The notes beneath the pieces were generated by a model that was given only the letters and a program-made list of their open reading frames with translations, did no database searches and was not told the origin of the DNA. Positions 35,685-44,835 of a stretch of DNA of 64,000 nt are shown one piece after another. Both the position numbers and the translations under genes were made by a program. Source of the DNA: JABSQH01 sp965230015 (GTDB lineage Bacteria; Actinomycetota; Acidimicrobiia; Acidimicrobiales; Ilumatobacteraceae); the NCBI GenBank assembly GCA_965230015.1, contig CBDDKF010000002.1:186001-250000 (forward strand), read 5' to 3'. Position 1 is the first letter of the stretch. Every line of letters begins with the position of its first letter.

Positions 35685-37143
35685 GCTCAACGGGTCGGCA
35701 TCTCGCCTGGCCGACGACCCGCCACCACTCGGCGCCGAGCTCGTCGACTCGTTGCGCACCGTCGGCGAAGTGATCACCGACCAGAACGACACTGCGAACG
35801 CCAGCCGCGACTGGTGGCCGCTCGCCCTGCATTGGGCGCTGCAGGGCGAGGTGCCCCGTCGGGCGGCCGCCGTCGTTCGTCCGACCTCGGTCGACGGCGT
35901 GGCTCACGTGCTGCGCACCTGCAGCGGACAGGGTGTCGCCGTTACTGCGGCCGGTGGACGCTCGGGCGTGGTCGGTGGCACGGTGCCCCTCGCTGGCGGC
36001 GTGATCCTCGACCTCACCGAGCTCGCTGGCGTGGAATCGGTCGACGCCGCGTCGGGGCTCGTCGCCGTGCGCCCCGGCACGTTCGGCCCCGACCTGGAGC
36101 ACGAGCTGCGCGAGCACCACGGCTTGACCGTCGGGCACTATCCGCAGAGCTTCGACCTCGCCACGGTGGGTGGCTGGGTGGCGGCCAGAGGCGCCGGGCA
36201 GTACAGCACGCGCTACGGCAAGATCGAACACATCGTGGCCGGACTCGAGGTGGTGCTCGCCGACGGATCGATCGTGACCACGGGCGGCGCACCCGCCGCA
36301 GCGACCGGGCCCGACCTCACCCAGTTGTTCGTCGGTTCTGAAGGCACGCTCGGCGTGATCACCAAGGTGTGGCTGCGCGCATGGCCGACGCCGGCATTCG
36401 AGCAGCGTGCGGCCTTCACGTTCGACGACCTCTCCCAAGGGTTCGACGCGTGCCGTCAGATCCTCCGCCGAGGGGCCACCCCAGCGGTGCTCCGCCTGTA
36501 CGACGCCATCGAGTCGGCCCGCGGCCACGGTGGCGATGGCCAACGATGCACGCTGCTGGTGCTCGACGAAGGCGATCCGGTGATCGTCGACGCCACGATG
36601 CGCGTCGTCGCCGAGTCGTGCGCCGCGCACGGTGCGGCGCAGACGGGCACCGCACCGGTCGACGCGTGGATGGAACACCGCAACGACACCAGCGCGCTGC
36701 AGGCGCTCACCCGCAAAGGGTTCGTGGTCGACACGCTGGAGATCGCCGCTCCGTGGTCGGCGCTGAACGACGTCTTCCACGCAACGACGACGGCGATGTT
36801 GGCGGTGCCTCATGCCCGGGCCGCGTCGTGCCATCTGTCGCACAGCTACGTCGATGGGGCGTGCCTGTACTTCACGTTCGCCGCCACTCCCCCGGCAGAC
36901 GAGGTCGACCGCACGTATGTGGCGTTGTGGGACGCGGGCCAGCGGGCGGTGCTGGCCAGCGGCGGCAACCTCTCACACCATCACGGGGTCGGCCTGGTGC
37001 GCGATCGTTTCATGACCGATGCGTTGGGCGGCGGGATGGACGTGTTCGCAGCGGTGAAGCGGGCGCTCGATCCGGCAGGCATCTTGAATCCGGGCAAGCT
37101 CGGCCTGGGCGGGGCCCCCGATGTCGCCCGGTGGCCAGTGTGA
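35662..37143 (+). CDS. FAD-binding oxidase, alkyl-DHAP synthase-like
   Basis: A 493-residue flavoprotein of the VAO/FAD_binding_4 family. The FAD domain includes GGRSGVVGGTVP, DLATVGGWVAARGAGQYSTRYG and FVGSEGTLGVITKVWL; the cap and C-terminus include a NLSHHHGVGLVRDRFM segment matching the SHHHG histidine motif of alkyldihydroxyacetonephosphate synthases (AGPS), and a closing DPAGILNPGKLGLG. AGPS exchanges the acyl chain of acyl-DHAP for an alkyl alcohol to start ether-lipid synthesis. Coupled to glpD and near an FGGY kinase. It could instead be a D-2-hydroxyacid dehydrogenase-like oxidase. Confidence 0.85.
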   Translation: MRPQPPIELNGSASRLADDPPPLGAELVDSLRTVGEVITDQNDTANASRDWWPLALHWALQGEVPRRAAAVVRPTSVDGVAHVLRTCSGQGVAVTAAGGRSGVVGGTVPLAGGVILDLTELAGVESVDAASGLVAVRPGTFGPDLEHELREHHGLTVGHYPQSFDLATVGGWVAARGAGQYSTRYGKIEHIVAGLEVVLADGSIVTTGGAPAAATGPDLTQLFVGSEGTLGVITKVWLRAWPTPAFEQRAAFTFDDLSQGFDACRQILRRGATPAVLRLYDAIESARGHGGDGQRCTLLVLDEGDPVIVDATMRVVAESCAAHGAAQTGTAPVDAWMEHRNDTSALQALTRKGFVVDTLEIAAPWSALNDVFHATTTAMLAVPHARAASCHLSHSYVDGACLYFTFAATPPADEVDRTYVALWDAGQRAVLASGGNLSHHHGVGLVRDRFMTDALGGGMDVFAAVKRALDPAGILNPGKLGLGGAPDVARWPV

Positions 37144-37197
37144 TCCGTCGGACCCGACCGGGCATCATGTGGAGGGTGACGGTCGAGGGCGAGTGCG

Positions 37198-37656
37198 ATG
37201 AGTGACGACGAGCGGTTGGCCAAGATTGAGGCCGTGCTGCCGGGCCGGTGGGATCCGCCGGCGATCCGCGCAGGCGCGATCATCTCCTTGGTGCTCGCCG
37301 TGCCGATCACCATCGTTGCGGCGGTCGTCGATCCGGACGACCCGGGCGCACGGGCTGCGTTCTTCTTCGCCGCATTCGGCGGGTTCGTGATCGGCGCCGG
37401 TTGCGCTGCATGGGTGCAGCGCTCGGGCACGCCGCTGAGCCACGGGATGGTCACCGCGGTGGGCACCTACGCCGCCGCTCAAGCGCTGTTCGTCGTGTTC
37501 CGGCTGATCGCCGGCGACGAGGTCAACTGGTTCGGCGTGATCTTCACCGGCACGCTCGTCGCGCTTGCCGGCCTTGCGGGCGGGTTCCTCGGGAGCCGCT
37601 TGCAGGCCAAGGGAATCCGTCCATCGAGCCAAGCCCACCCCGGTGGGATGCGATGA
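37198..37656 (+). CDS. Four-helix membrane protein
   Basis: A 152-residue protein with four hydrophobic helices (about 25-44, 54-72, 83-100 and 112-135) and short polar ends. The spaced Gly-rich helices resemble small actinobacterial TIGR04086-like membrane proteins, but I cannot place it firmly. The stop codon overlaps the start of the FGGY kinase gene (ATGA, 37653-37656), so the two are coupled. Function unknown; it might help substrate entry for the kinase. Confidence 0.75.
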   Translation: MSDDERLAKIEAVLPGRWDPPAIRAGAIISLVLAVPITIVAAVVDPDDPGARAAFFFAAFGGFVIGAGCAAWVQRSGTPLSHGMVTAVGTYAAAQALFVVFRLIAGDEVNWFGVIFTGTLVALAGLAGGFLGSRLQAKGIRPSSQAHPGGMR

Positions 37657-39122
37657 CGAACCTGTTGGTGATCGACGTCGGCACGACCGGACTACGGGCC
37701 GCACTGGTCGACGAGCGCCTCGAGATCGTCGATCTCGAGTACCGGCCGTGCCCACCGACCAACCCGGCCCCTGGACTCGTGGAGTTCGACGCTGCCGAAA
37801 TGGCCCGCACCACGATCGACGCGGCACGCACCGTGCTCGAACGATCGCCGACGCCCGTCGATGCGGTGGGCGTGACCACGCAGCGGGCCAGCACGGTCGT
37901 ATGGGACCGCGCGACGGGCGAGCCCGTCGCCCCGGGCCTGGGGTGGCAAGACCTGCGCACCGTGGGCGAGTGCCTGATGGCCAACGCCGAACACGGGTGG
38001 ACACTGGCGCCGAACCAGAGCGCCACCAAGTACGCGTGGCTGCTGGCGAACACGCCCGACCTCGCGGGTCGAGATCTGTGTGCGGGAACGGTCGACAGTT
38101 GGATCGTGTGGTCGCTGACCGGCGGCGCGCTGCACGTCAGCGACCATGGCAGCTCGTCGGCGACGATGTCGGGGTTGCGGCGGGTCGAGGCCGATGGTTG
38201 GAACACCGAGGTGCTCGATGCACTGGCGGTACCCGAGTCGATCCTGCCGACCGTGATCGACTCGTCGGGCGTCGTCGGCGAGGCGAGCGCGTTACCGGGA
38301 GCGCCGCCCATTGCGGCGATTCTCGGCGACCAATCTGCGTCGACGATCGGTCAAGGGTGCGTGCGACCCGGCCGCGTCAAGATCACCTTCGGCAGCGGCG
38401 GCATGCTCGATGTGTGCGTCGACGGCGGCGCACCCGCCACAGGGCGGCGCAACCCGAGTGGCACGTATCCGCTCGTGTTGTGGACCGTCGCCGGCACGCC
38501 GCAGTGGGGCGTCGAAGGGATCATGCTGTCGGCGGGAACCAACGTGGAGTGGTTGCGCGACGACCTCGGGGTGCTCGACACTCCGGCGCAGAGCCACGAC
38601 GTGGCTGCCCTGTGCGCCGACACCGATGGCGTGATGTACGTTCCCGCGCTCCTGGGATTGGGGACCCCGCACTGGGACTACGGCGCGCGTGGCACGTTGC
38701 TCGGCGTCACACGCGGCACCGAACGTCGCCATGTCGTGCGGGCGGTGCTCGAGGGCGTGGCGCATCGCGGCGCCGACCTGCTCGATGCGGCGATCGCCGA
38801 TACCGGTGTGGCCGTCGACGAGGTGCGCATCGACGGCGGCATGAGCCAGAACCCCACGTTCGTACAGGCGCTGGCCGATGCCACCGGCCGGCCGATCGAG
38901 GTGTCGCCGGTGGTCGAGGCGACAACACGCGGCGCGGCGTTCATGGCCGGCCTCGCCGTCGGAACGTGGGAACGGCTCGACGAGGCCGACGCCTTGTGGC
39001 GCCCCGCGGTGAAGGTCGAACCCTCCTTAGGCGCCAAGACCGAGGCGACCCGGCAACGGTGGACGGCGGCCGTCGAACGCAGCCGGGAGTGGCATCCAGA
39101 CCTCTCCGCCCTGGACATGTGA
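37653..39122 (+). CDS. FGGY-family carbohydrate kinase
   Basis: A 489-residue FGGY kinase paralogous to the glycerol kinase at 15359-16867. The phosphate-1 loop is VIDVGTTGLRAALV, substrate region VTTQRASTVVWDRATG, then LGDQSASTIGQGCVRPG, TFGSGGMLDV and LLGLGTPHWDYGARGTLLG. It differs from GlpK in the substrate-facing residues (TTQRAST for TNQRET), so it may phosphorylate glycerol, a related polyol or a sugar. Its place downstream of glpD and an AGPS-like gene favours a triose/glycerol-type substrate; this is inference. Confidence 0.87.
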   Translation: MTNLLVIDVGTTGLRAALVDERLEIVDLEYRPCPPTNPAPGLVEFDAAEMARTTIDAARTVLERSPTPVDAVGVTTQRASTVVWDRATGEPVAPGLGWQDLRTVGECLMANAEHGWTLAPNQSATKYAWLLANTPDLAGRDLCAGTVDSWIVWSLTGGALHVSDHGSSSATMSGLRRVEADGWNTEVLDALAVPESILPTVIDSSGVVGEASALPGAPPIAAILGDQSASTIGQGCVRPGRVKITFGSGGMLDVCVDGGAPATGRRNPSGTYPLVLWTVAGTPQWGVEGIMLSAGTNVEWLRDDLGVLDTPAQSHDVAALCADTDGVMYVPALLGLGTPHWDYGARGTLLGVTRGTERRHVVRAVLEGVAHRGADLLDAAIADTGVAVDEVRIDGGMSQNPTFVQALADATGRPIEVSPVVEATTRGAAFMAGLAVGTWERLDEADALWRPAVKVEPSLGAKTEATRQRWTAAVERSREWHPDLSALDM

Positions 39123-39285
39123 TGGGCCGTCGCACACCACCATGCAGGCCGCAGCGCAGCCCTTCCGACGCTGTGTCGGGGGTTCGTGTCGATCACCCGT
39201 TGCGCCGTCCGGTGAACCTAGAATTGCTCCGCCCCCACCCGAGCGGGAAGTCTGGTGGCCCAATGACCCCGAAAGGACCCTCCAC

Positions 39286-39888
39286 GTGAGTCTCGACTGC
39301 GCCGAGCCGACATCGTCGCGACGTGCGCTGTTCGGCACTGCCGGTGCCGCAGGCATCGCTGCGGCGATTGCTGCGCTGAGCACTGCGCGCCCTGTTGCCG
39401 CCGCCCCACCGTTCAGCCCAACGCCCGACGACACCGCCCTGCTGCGCCAGGCGATGGAGCTCGAACTGGCGGCCCGTGACCTGTATGAGACCACGCTGGC
39501 CGCCGGGATCTCCGCCGACGTCCAGCAGCTGGTGGAGCTGTTGGCGTCGAACCACAACGACTACGCCAAGGGCATCGCGGGCATCGCCGGCATCTCTGCG
39601 GCGATGCCGAACCAGGACGTGTTCGACCAGCTCGAAGCCGACTTCGACACCACCGACGTCGAGGCCTGGGCCCGGGCGGCGAACAACCTGGAGAACACCG
39701 CTGCCGCCACCCACAGCGAGCTGATGGCGCAGTACGAGTCGATCAATGCGATCACGTTCACCGCGTCGGTCGTGATGGTCGAGACGCGTGCCGGCGTGGT
39801 CACCGCCAACCTCGCCGGCGACCCGGTTGACGCGGCGTTGTCGCCCGACGCCCAACCGCTCGATCTGAGCACCGAGGCATCGTCATGA
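39286..39888 (+). CDS. Tat-exported ferritin-like domain protein
   Basis: A 200-residue protein. The Tat-type signal has SSRRALFGTAGAAGIAAA followed by an AAAPP cleavage region. The mature part is a four-helix ferritin-like bundle (LLRQAMELELAARDLYETTL; ELLASNHNDYAKGIAGIAG; NNLENTAAATHSELM), with Glu/His residues spaced as in the ferritin-like_2 (DUF4439/Ferritin_2) families. GTG 39286 is chosen for a GAAAGGA Shine-Dalgarno about 9 nt upstream. It is translationally coupled by ATGA to a similar gene. Role unknown; metal or ROS handling outside the membrane is a guess. Confidence 0.82.
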   Translation: MSLDCAEPTSSRRALFGTAGAAGIAAAIAALSTARPVAAAPPFSPTPDDTALLRQAMELELAARDLYETTLAAGISADVQQLVELLASNHNDYAKGIAGIAGISAAMPNQDVFDQLEADFDTTDVEAWARAANNLENTAAATHSELMAQYESINAITFTASVVMVETRAGVVTANLAGDPVDAALSPDAQPLDLSTEASS

Positions 39889-40688
39889 CGGCGATCGACC
39901 GGCGCAACGCGCTACGTCTCGGCAGCCTGGCCGTTGGCGCCGGCGCGGTCGTTGCGGCCTGTGGCGGCGACGACGAAGAAGCGGTACCGGGACGCGTCGG
40001 CTTCCTGCCGCCGGTAACCGACCCGCCGAACCTCAACGTCGACGACGCCGTGTTGCTGCGAACTGCAGCCTCGCTCGAGACCACGATCATCGACCTGTAC
40101 GAGGCGTTCCTCGACCTCGACGTGTTCGACCAGGGCCAAGCCGAGTTGTTGCAAACCCTCATCGAGGGCCACCAGGACGCCCGCGACATCTTCGACGAGC
40201 AGACCACGGTCGCCGGCGGCGAGGTGTGGCCGTGCGCCAACCCGTGGTACGTGCAGCGCACGATCGAGCCGATGCTCGAAGTGGTCGCCGACAGCGACAA
40301 CCCGCTGCGCGACGCCTTCAACATCGTGGCCACGATGGAGAACACCGCTGGCGCCACGTATCAGGAGATGAGCGGGCAGCTCACGATCGTCGACGAGCGG
40401 CAGGCGATGATCGAGGTCGGCAAGCAAATGGCTCGCCAGTCGGCGGTGTGGATCATCGGCAACGAGGGTCCCGACGGCTACTACAGCCCCGAGCTGTTCG
40501 GCGAGGAGTCGGGTATCGACGAGTCGGGCGTGCCATTGCAGTACGCCATCACCGGTGCGTTCGGATCGGTCGCCCAGATCGAGATCGTGATCGGCGCCCC
40601 CGACGAGAACGGCGTGCGCACGACCTTCGTGGTGCAAACGCCGAGCCTCAACTCGTACATCTACAACGAGACCGAACCCTCCTGCTGA
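39885..40688 (+). CDS. Ferritin-like lipoprotein with Tat signal
   Basis: A 267-residue paralogue of the upstream gene. The N-terminus DRRNALRLGSLAVGAG is a Tat motif and ends in lipobox VVAACGG (Cys about 27), so it is a membrane-anchored lipoprotein. The bundle helices are VLLRTAASLETTIIDLYEAFL, LLQTLIEGHQDARDIF and IVATMENTAGATYQEMS, with matching Glu and His positions. A C-terminal beta-rich extension (about 190-267) is extra. The coupled pair, one soluble and one anchored, suggests they work together outside the membrane. Confidence 0.83.
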   Translation: MTAIDRRNALRLGSLAVGAGAVVAACGGDDEEAVPGRVGFLPPVTDPPNLNVDDAVLLRTAASLETTIIDLYEAFLDLDVFDQGQAELLQTLIEGHQDARDIFDEQTTVAGGEVWPCANPWYVQRTIEPMLEVVADSDNPLRDAFNIVATMENTAGATYQEMSGQLTIVDERQAMIEVGKQMARQSAVWIIGNEGPDGYYSPELFGEESGIDESGVPLQYAITGAFGSVAQIEIVIGAPDENGVRTTFVVQTPSLNSYIYNETEPSC

Positions 40689-40796
40689 CGCACGCCCGCT
40701 GAACCGTTTGTTGGCGGGTTTGCGCGCACCTGTCGTCGCAAACCTGACAACAAGCGACCTCCGGCCACGATGTCGGGAGTGTGGTTGGGTGTGTTC

Positions 40797-41741
40797 ATGG
40801 GAACCACCATCGAGATCCGCATTCGCTCCCTCGTTTGGGCCGCAACCGCCGCTGCGTTGGCCGTCGTGGCCACGTTGCTCATCACCTCGGCCTGGTCTGC
40901 CGATGCGGCGCCCGGCGACGACGACGCAACGTTCGTGCCGATCGCCAACTGCAGATTGTTCGACACTCGGGCAGGCAGCGACAACGTCGGTCTGAAGAAC
41001 ACGCCGATCGGCCCCGGCGACGCCAACGCCTTCGTACAGCAGGTCACCGGCAGCAACGGCAACTGCACCATTCCGAACGATGCGGTCGCCGTGGCGATGA
41101 ACGTGACGATCGTCAATCCGACCGCACAGTCGAACCTGCGTGTGTTCCCTGCCGACATCCCCACTCCGTTGGCGTCGAACCTGAACTGGCTGCCCGGCCA
41201 GTCGCCCACCCCGAACAAGGTCGACGTCACCCTCTCCCCCGCGGGCGCGATCAAGTTGTTCAACTTCAACGGGAACGTCGATGTCGTCGGCGATGTCAAC
41301 GGCTACTACACGAACTCGACCCTGACCGAGATCGGCCAACGCTTGAACACCCTCGAATCCGCACAACCCTTCTCAGTGGAACAGCGGCGGGGCAGCGTCC
41401 TCGGCGTGACCACCGCCGCCGACCTGATCACGTTGGAGCTCGCCGCGCCGGTCGACGGGAGCTTCGCAATCACGGCCGCGGCGGGAATCCTCGAGACCAT
41501 CCCGGGTGAAGAGGCCGGCTGCTCGATCTCCACATCGACCTCGACCGATAGCGACTACGACTGGCTTTGGCAGTCCGGCGGACTCAGCGACGGCGACCGA
41601 GGCGTCGTGGCGGGTACTCGGGTGATCGATGTGGCCGGCGGTGCAACGATCGACGTCTACCTCGTCTGCCGCAACAACTCAGGTGGCGCCTCGATCTTCA
41701 ACGACATCACGATGACGGCCGTGTTCACACCGGCGCCCTGA
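40797..41741 (+). CDS. Secreted beta-rich protein with RLFDTR motif
   Basis: About 314 residues. A single N-terminal hydrophobic helix (about 12-30) precedes a WSADAAPG junction; the exported part opens with FVPIANCRLFDTR, a motif repeated in many secreted Acidimicrobiia proteins, then a beta-rich domain (NDAVAVAMNVTIVNPTAQSN; AIKLFNFNGNVDVVGDVNGYY) of about 130 residues, and a separate C-terminal beta domain after a short coiled linker. It is a paralogue of the protein at 42886-43929 in the first 150 residues. ATG 40797 is one of several starts (40770, GTG 40782/40791). Probably surface-attached; function unknown. Confidence 0.72.
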   Translation: MGTTIEIRIRSLVWAATAAALAVVATLLITSAWSADAAPGDDDATFVPIANCRLFDTRAGSDNVGLKNTPIGPGDANAFVQQVTGSNGNCTIPNDAVAVAMNVTIVNPTAQSNLRVFPADIPTPLASNLNWLPGQSPTPNKVDVTLSPAGAIKLFNFNGNVDVVGDVNGYYTNSTLTEIGQRLNTLESAQPFSVEQRRGSVLGVTTAADLITLELAAPVDGSFAITAAAGILETIPGEEAGCSISTSTSTDSDYDWLWQSGGLSDGDRGVVAGTRVIDVAGGATIDVYLVCRNNSGGASIFNDITMTAVFTPAP

Positions 41742-41800
41742 ACGGCTCGACTGCGCACGAGTACCGAGGCGCACCACACTCGATTCGGCGCATCACGACC

Positions 41801-42763
41801 TCAGGCCCGATCCGAGGGTCGCCATGCCGGATCGGCGATGCGCTCGACTTGCACGTCGTGCGCTTCGGGAGGATCGCTTCCGTCGAGCCAGGCCAGCAAG
41901 ATCTCGTTGACCGTCTCAGGGGCTTCTTGCTGCACCCAGTGCGACACGCCGGGCAGGAAGCGCATCGTCAGATCCTCGACGTAATCGTCGGTGCCGTCGG
42001 TTGTCTCGCGTCGCAGCGCATGGTCGGCGAGACCCCACACCAACAGTGTCGGCACGTCGATCACCGGGAAACCATGCCGCCGCTCGGCACGGGCACCCCG
42101 CAGTGCCGCTCGGTAATAGTTGATCATCGAGCGCATGGCCTGCGGCTTCAGCCATCCGGCGCGGTACACCTCGATCACCTCTGGAGGGAATCGCGACTCG
42201 TCCTCTGCCATGTCGGTGAACGCCTTCGCGGTCGCCGCCGCACGACGCGCCGTCAGGATCCGTTCGGGAAGCCACGGAATCTGGAAGTAGAGGATGTACC
42301 ACGACCGTGCGAGCTGACGGGGCCGTCGGAGCTCGCGCATCATGCACGCCGGATGGGGCACGTTCATGATCACCAGTCGCTCCAGCGGTCGCACCCTGCG
42401 CATGGCAAACGCCCATGCCTGCGCAGCGCCCCAGTCGTGGCCGACGAGCGTCACCCGCTCGCGGCCCGACCGGTCGATCAGGGCGCCGAGGTCGCCGAGC
42501 AAGCGATCCATCGAGTAGTCCCTGACCTTCGGCGGCTTCGACGAGCCGACGTAGCCGCGGGTGTTGGGCGCCCACACTTCGTAGCCCGCGTCGGCGAGCG
42601 CATCGATCTGATAGCGCCACGAAAACGCCGACTCGGGAAACCCGTGCACCAGCAGCGCCAGTCCGCGCGGACCGCCACGGTTGGCCACCGCCACATCGAG
42701 TTCGACATCGCCGAGATCGATGCGCTCATACGTCAGCGGATCGACGGCCTGGCCAACACCCAT
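41801..42763 (-). CDS. Alpha/beta hydrolase, epoxide hydrolase-like
   Basis: A 320-residue alpha/beta hydrolase. The oxyanion-side motif is LLVHGFPESAFSWRYQID, the nucleophile elbow VGHDWGAAQAWAFA with Asp as nucleophile, and the catalytic His is in PGVSHWVQQEAP. Asp nucleophile plus the HGFPES motif are typical of epoxide hydrolases, which open epoxides to diols; haloalkane dehalogenases share the Asp but use HGNPTS, as seen at 61441-62325. A cap domain spans about 140-230. It lies between the two secreted RLFDTR-type genes on the opposite strand. Confidence 0.87.
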   Translation of the reverse strand: MGVGQAVDPLTYERIDLGDVELDVAVANRGGPRGLALLVHGFPESAFSWRYQIDALADAGYEVWAPNTRGYVGSSKPPKVRDYSMDRLLGDLGALIDRSGRERVTLVGHDWGAAQAWAFAMRRVRPLERLVIMNVPHPACMMRELRRPRQLARSWYILYFQIPWLPERILTARRAAATAKAFTDMAEDESRFPPEVIEVYRAGWLKPQAMRSMINYYRAALRGARAERRHGFPVIDVPTLLVWGLADHALRRETTDGTDDYVEDLTMRFLPGVSHWVQQEAPETVNEILLAWLDGSDPPEAHDVQVERIADPAWRPSDRA

Positions 42764-42885
42764 CTCTGGATCATCTCACAGCACCGACGCCGCCCGACCG
42801 GAGACGACCACGCGGACAATCACATCAGCGGACAGCAGCTGTACGACCGTCTCGCGGCCGCTACCGGGTCTGGGAGACTTGCCGG

Positions 42886-43929
42886 ATGGGGAACCGAGCC
42901 GACCTAGCTGGACGCGCCAACATCGCGCTCTACTGGATCGCCGCGGCGGTGGTCGGCGTCGTGGCGATACTGATCGCCGTCAACGTCTGGCGCGCCGACG
43001 CTGCACCAGGTGACTTCGATACGACGTACACGCCGATCGCCGGCTGTCGAGTCACCGACACGCGCGGGCCGGCCAACATCGGACCGCGATCGAACCCGCT
43101 CGGCGAGGACGAAACGTTCGAAATCCAGATCCACGGCGAGAACGGGCAGTGTCAGGGTGACCTGGCGATTCCGACCGCGGCGACCGGCATCGCCGCGAAC
43201 GTCACCGCTACCGGGGCAACCACATCGTCGAACGTACGCATCTTTCCGGCCGGTCTCGACGAGGTGCCACTGTTGTCGAATCTCAACGTGACTGCCGGCA
43301 GCCCTCCGACGCCGAACGCCGTGATCGTCCAGCTGTCGCCAGACGGGAAGATCGAGGTGTACAACTTCCGCGGCTCGGTCGACATCGTCGTTGACATCGT
43401 TGGATGGTTCGGCCCGCAGAGCCTCGCCGAGCTCGCCGCATCGGCGAACGGACCGGCCGGCCCACAGGGCCCGGCCGGACCTCCGGGTCCGGCCGGTGTG
43501 GTCGTCATGGGTCATGGCTGGGGCCCCGAGCAGCCAGGTGACAGCGCCGAGCTCCGCTCATTCAGCAACACGCAACGACTCGTGTCGCCGGTCGGGAACC
43601 TGGTGAACGCCCAGAAGCAAATCGACGGCCCCGTCTCCATCGCCGGCGCCGTGTATGCGCTGACGTCGATCGAGTACTGCATCGTCGGATACTCGAGCGA
43701 CGCATGGTTGACCATCGTCGAGGCTCGGGCCGCAACGGGGAGCCAGTTCGGAGAGCGGCTGGCGATCGATACCACGTTTCGCAACACACCGGGTTGCTAC
43801 ACCCTGCAGATCGACGATGCCGAGGCCCACTCCGGCGTGCTGTTGACGTTCGGAATGCAAGGAGACTCCCCCAATGAGGCATTCATCGACTTCGGAGGGA
43901 TAACGGGAACCTGGACACCGCTGGGCTGA
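42886..43929 (+). CDS. Secreted protein with RLFDTR-type domain and short collagen-like tract
   Basis: A 347-residue exported protein. One hydrophobic helix (about 17-36) ends at WRADAAPGD; the first domain mirrors the paralogue at 40797 (YTPIAGCRVTDTR; IPTAATGIAANVTATGATTS; KIEVYNFRGSVDIVVDIVGW). A short G-x-y tract NGPAGPQGPAGPPGPAG at about 188-204 then links to a C-terminal beta-rich domain with two cysteines (about 265 and 305). Tracts this short are linkers rather than true collagen. rnpB begins 80 bp downstream. Function unknown. Confidence 0.75.
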   Translation: MGNRADLAGRANIALYWIAAAVVGVVAILIAVNVWRADAAPGDFDTTYTPIAGCRVTDTRGPANIGPRSNPLGEDETFEIQIHGENGQCQGDLAIPTAATGIAANVTATGATTSSNVRIFPAGLDEVPLLSNLNVTAGSPPTPNAVIVQLSPDGKIEVYNFRGSVDIVVDIVGWFGPQSLAELAASANGPAGPQGPAGPPGPAGVVVMGHGWGPEQPGDSAELRSFSNTQRLVSPVGNLVNAQKQIDGPVSIAGAVYALTSIEYCIVGYSSDAWLTIVEARAATGSQFGERLAIDTTFRNTPGCYTLQIDDAEAHSGVLLTFGMQGDSPNEAFIDFGGITGTWTPLG

Positions 43930-44008
43930 CATTCGGACGCGAACAACGTTGCGTCGATACGCGGGCTCCGACGGGCGCAGCGTTCCGCGGAGGTAGCGTG
44001 ACAACTGG

Positions 44009-44372
<364 letters not shown>

Positions 44373-44431
44373 CGCGCGGTCCCACACTCTGTTGACGTAC
44401 GCGCCGTCACCGTGTGGACGGCAACCTGCCG

Positions 44432-44743
44432 TCAGCCGGCCGCGAGCGCGACGCCGATGGTCACCGTAAAGGTGCCAACTGCGGTCGCGCCCGCGCTCAC
44501 CGCGGCCGAGTTCATCGTCGAGGTTCCGACGGCGCCAACGACGGCCGCGAAGTCCTCGTCGGAGAGCTCGCCGCCCGATGAACGCGGCAGCATCTGAGCG
44601 ACGTGGTGGAGTTGTATGTCTCCGTACCCCTCCTCCTCCAGGAGCGCGCGACGATCGCTCACCGGGGTGGCCTCGAGACGTTGCCGGAAGTCGGCATCCT
44701 CGAGGGCACGACGGACGAGTTGTTGGACAAGTTCTTTCGACAT
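44432..44743 (-). CDS. Nif11-type RiPP precursor peptide 1 (unpaired)
   Basis: A 103-residue precursor. Residues 1-70 are a Nif11-like leader (VRRALEDADFRQRLEATP; GYGDIQLHHVAQMLP) ending with the cluster-wide signature GELSDEDFAAVVGA, at which the exporter peptidase should cut. The core of about 33 residues is rich in Ser, Thr, Ala, Val and Gly with no Cys, Trp or charged residue. RBS GAGG lies 7 nt before the ATG. It is nearest to rnpB and the only precursor without a divergent partner. It is presumably modified by the LanM-like, YcaO and TfuA proteins. Confidence 0.92.
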   Translation of the reverse strand: MSKELVQQLVRRALEDADFRQRLEATPVSDRRALLEEEGYGDIQLHHVAQMLPRSSGGELSDEDFAAVVGAVGTSTMNSAAVSAGATAVGTFTVTIGVALAAG

Positions 44744-44835
44744 GAGAGGACCTCGTATCTCTGGAATCGACTAGTCGAGTCGACGTGCTGTGCCACAGCA
44801 CACGACGGACGAACGCAACCGAGAGGACGGCGGCG

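Noticed and set aside
33072..35792. 906-residue minus-strand open frame opposite glpD
   Set aside because: glpD and the Fe-S protein have full family motifs; this frame has none and is explained by GC-rich third positions.
37653..39122. Second true glycerol kinase
   Set aside because: The substrate-facing TNQRET segment is replaced by TTQRAS, so only FGGY-family kinase is claimed.
43450..43500. Collagen-like protein
   Set aside because: The Gly-x-y tract is only about 17 residues, too short for a stable triple helix; it is treated as a linker.
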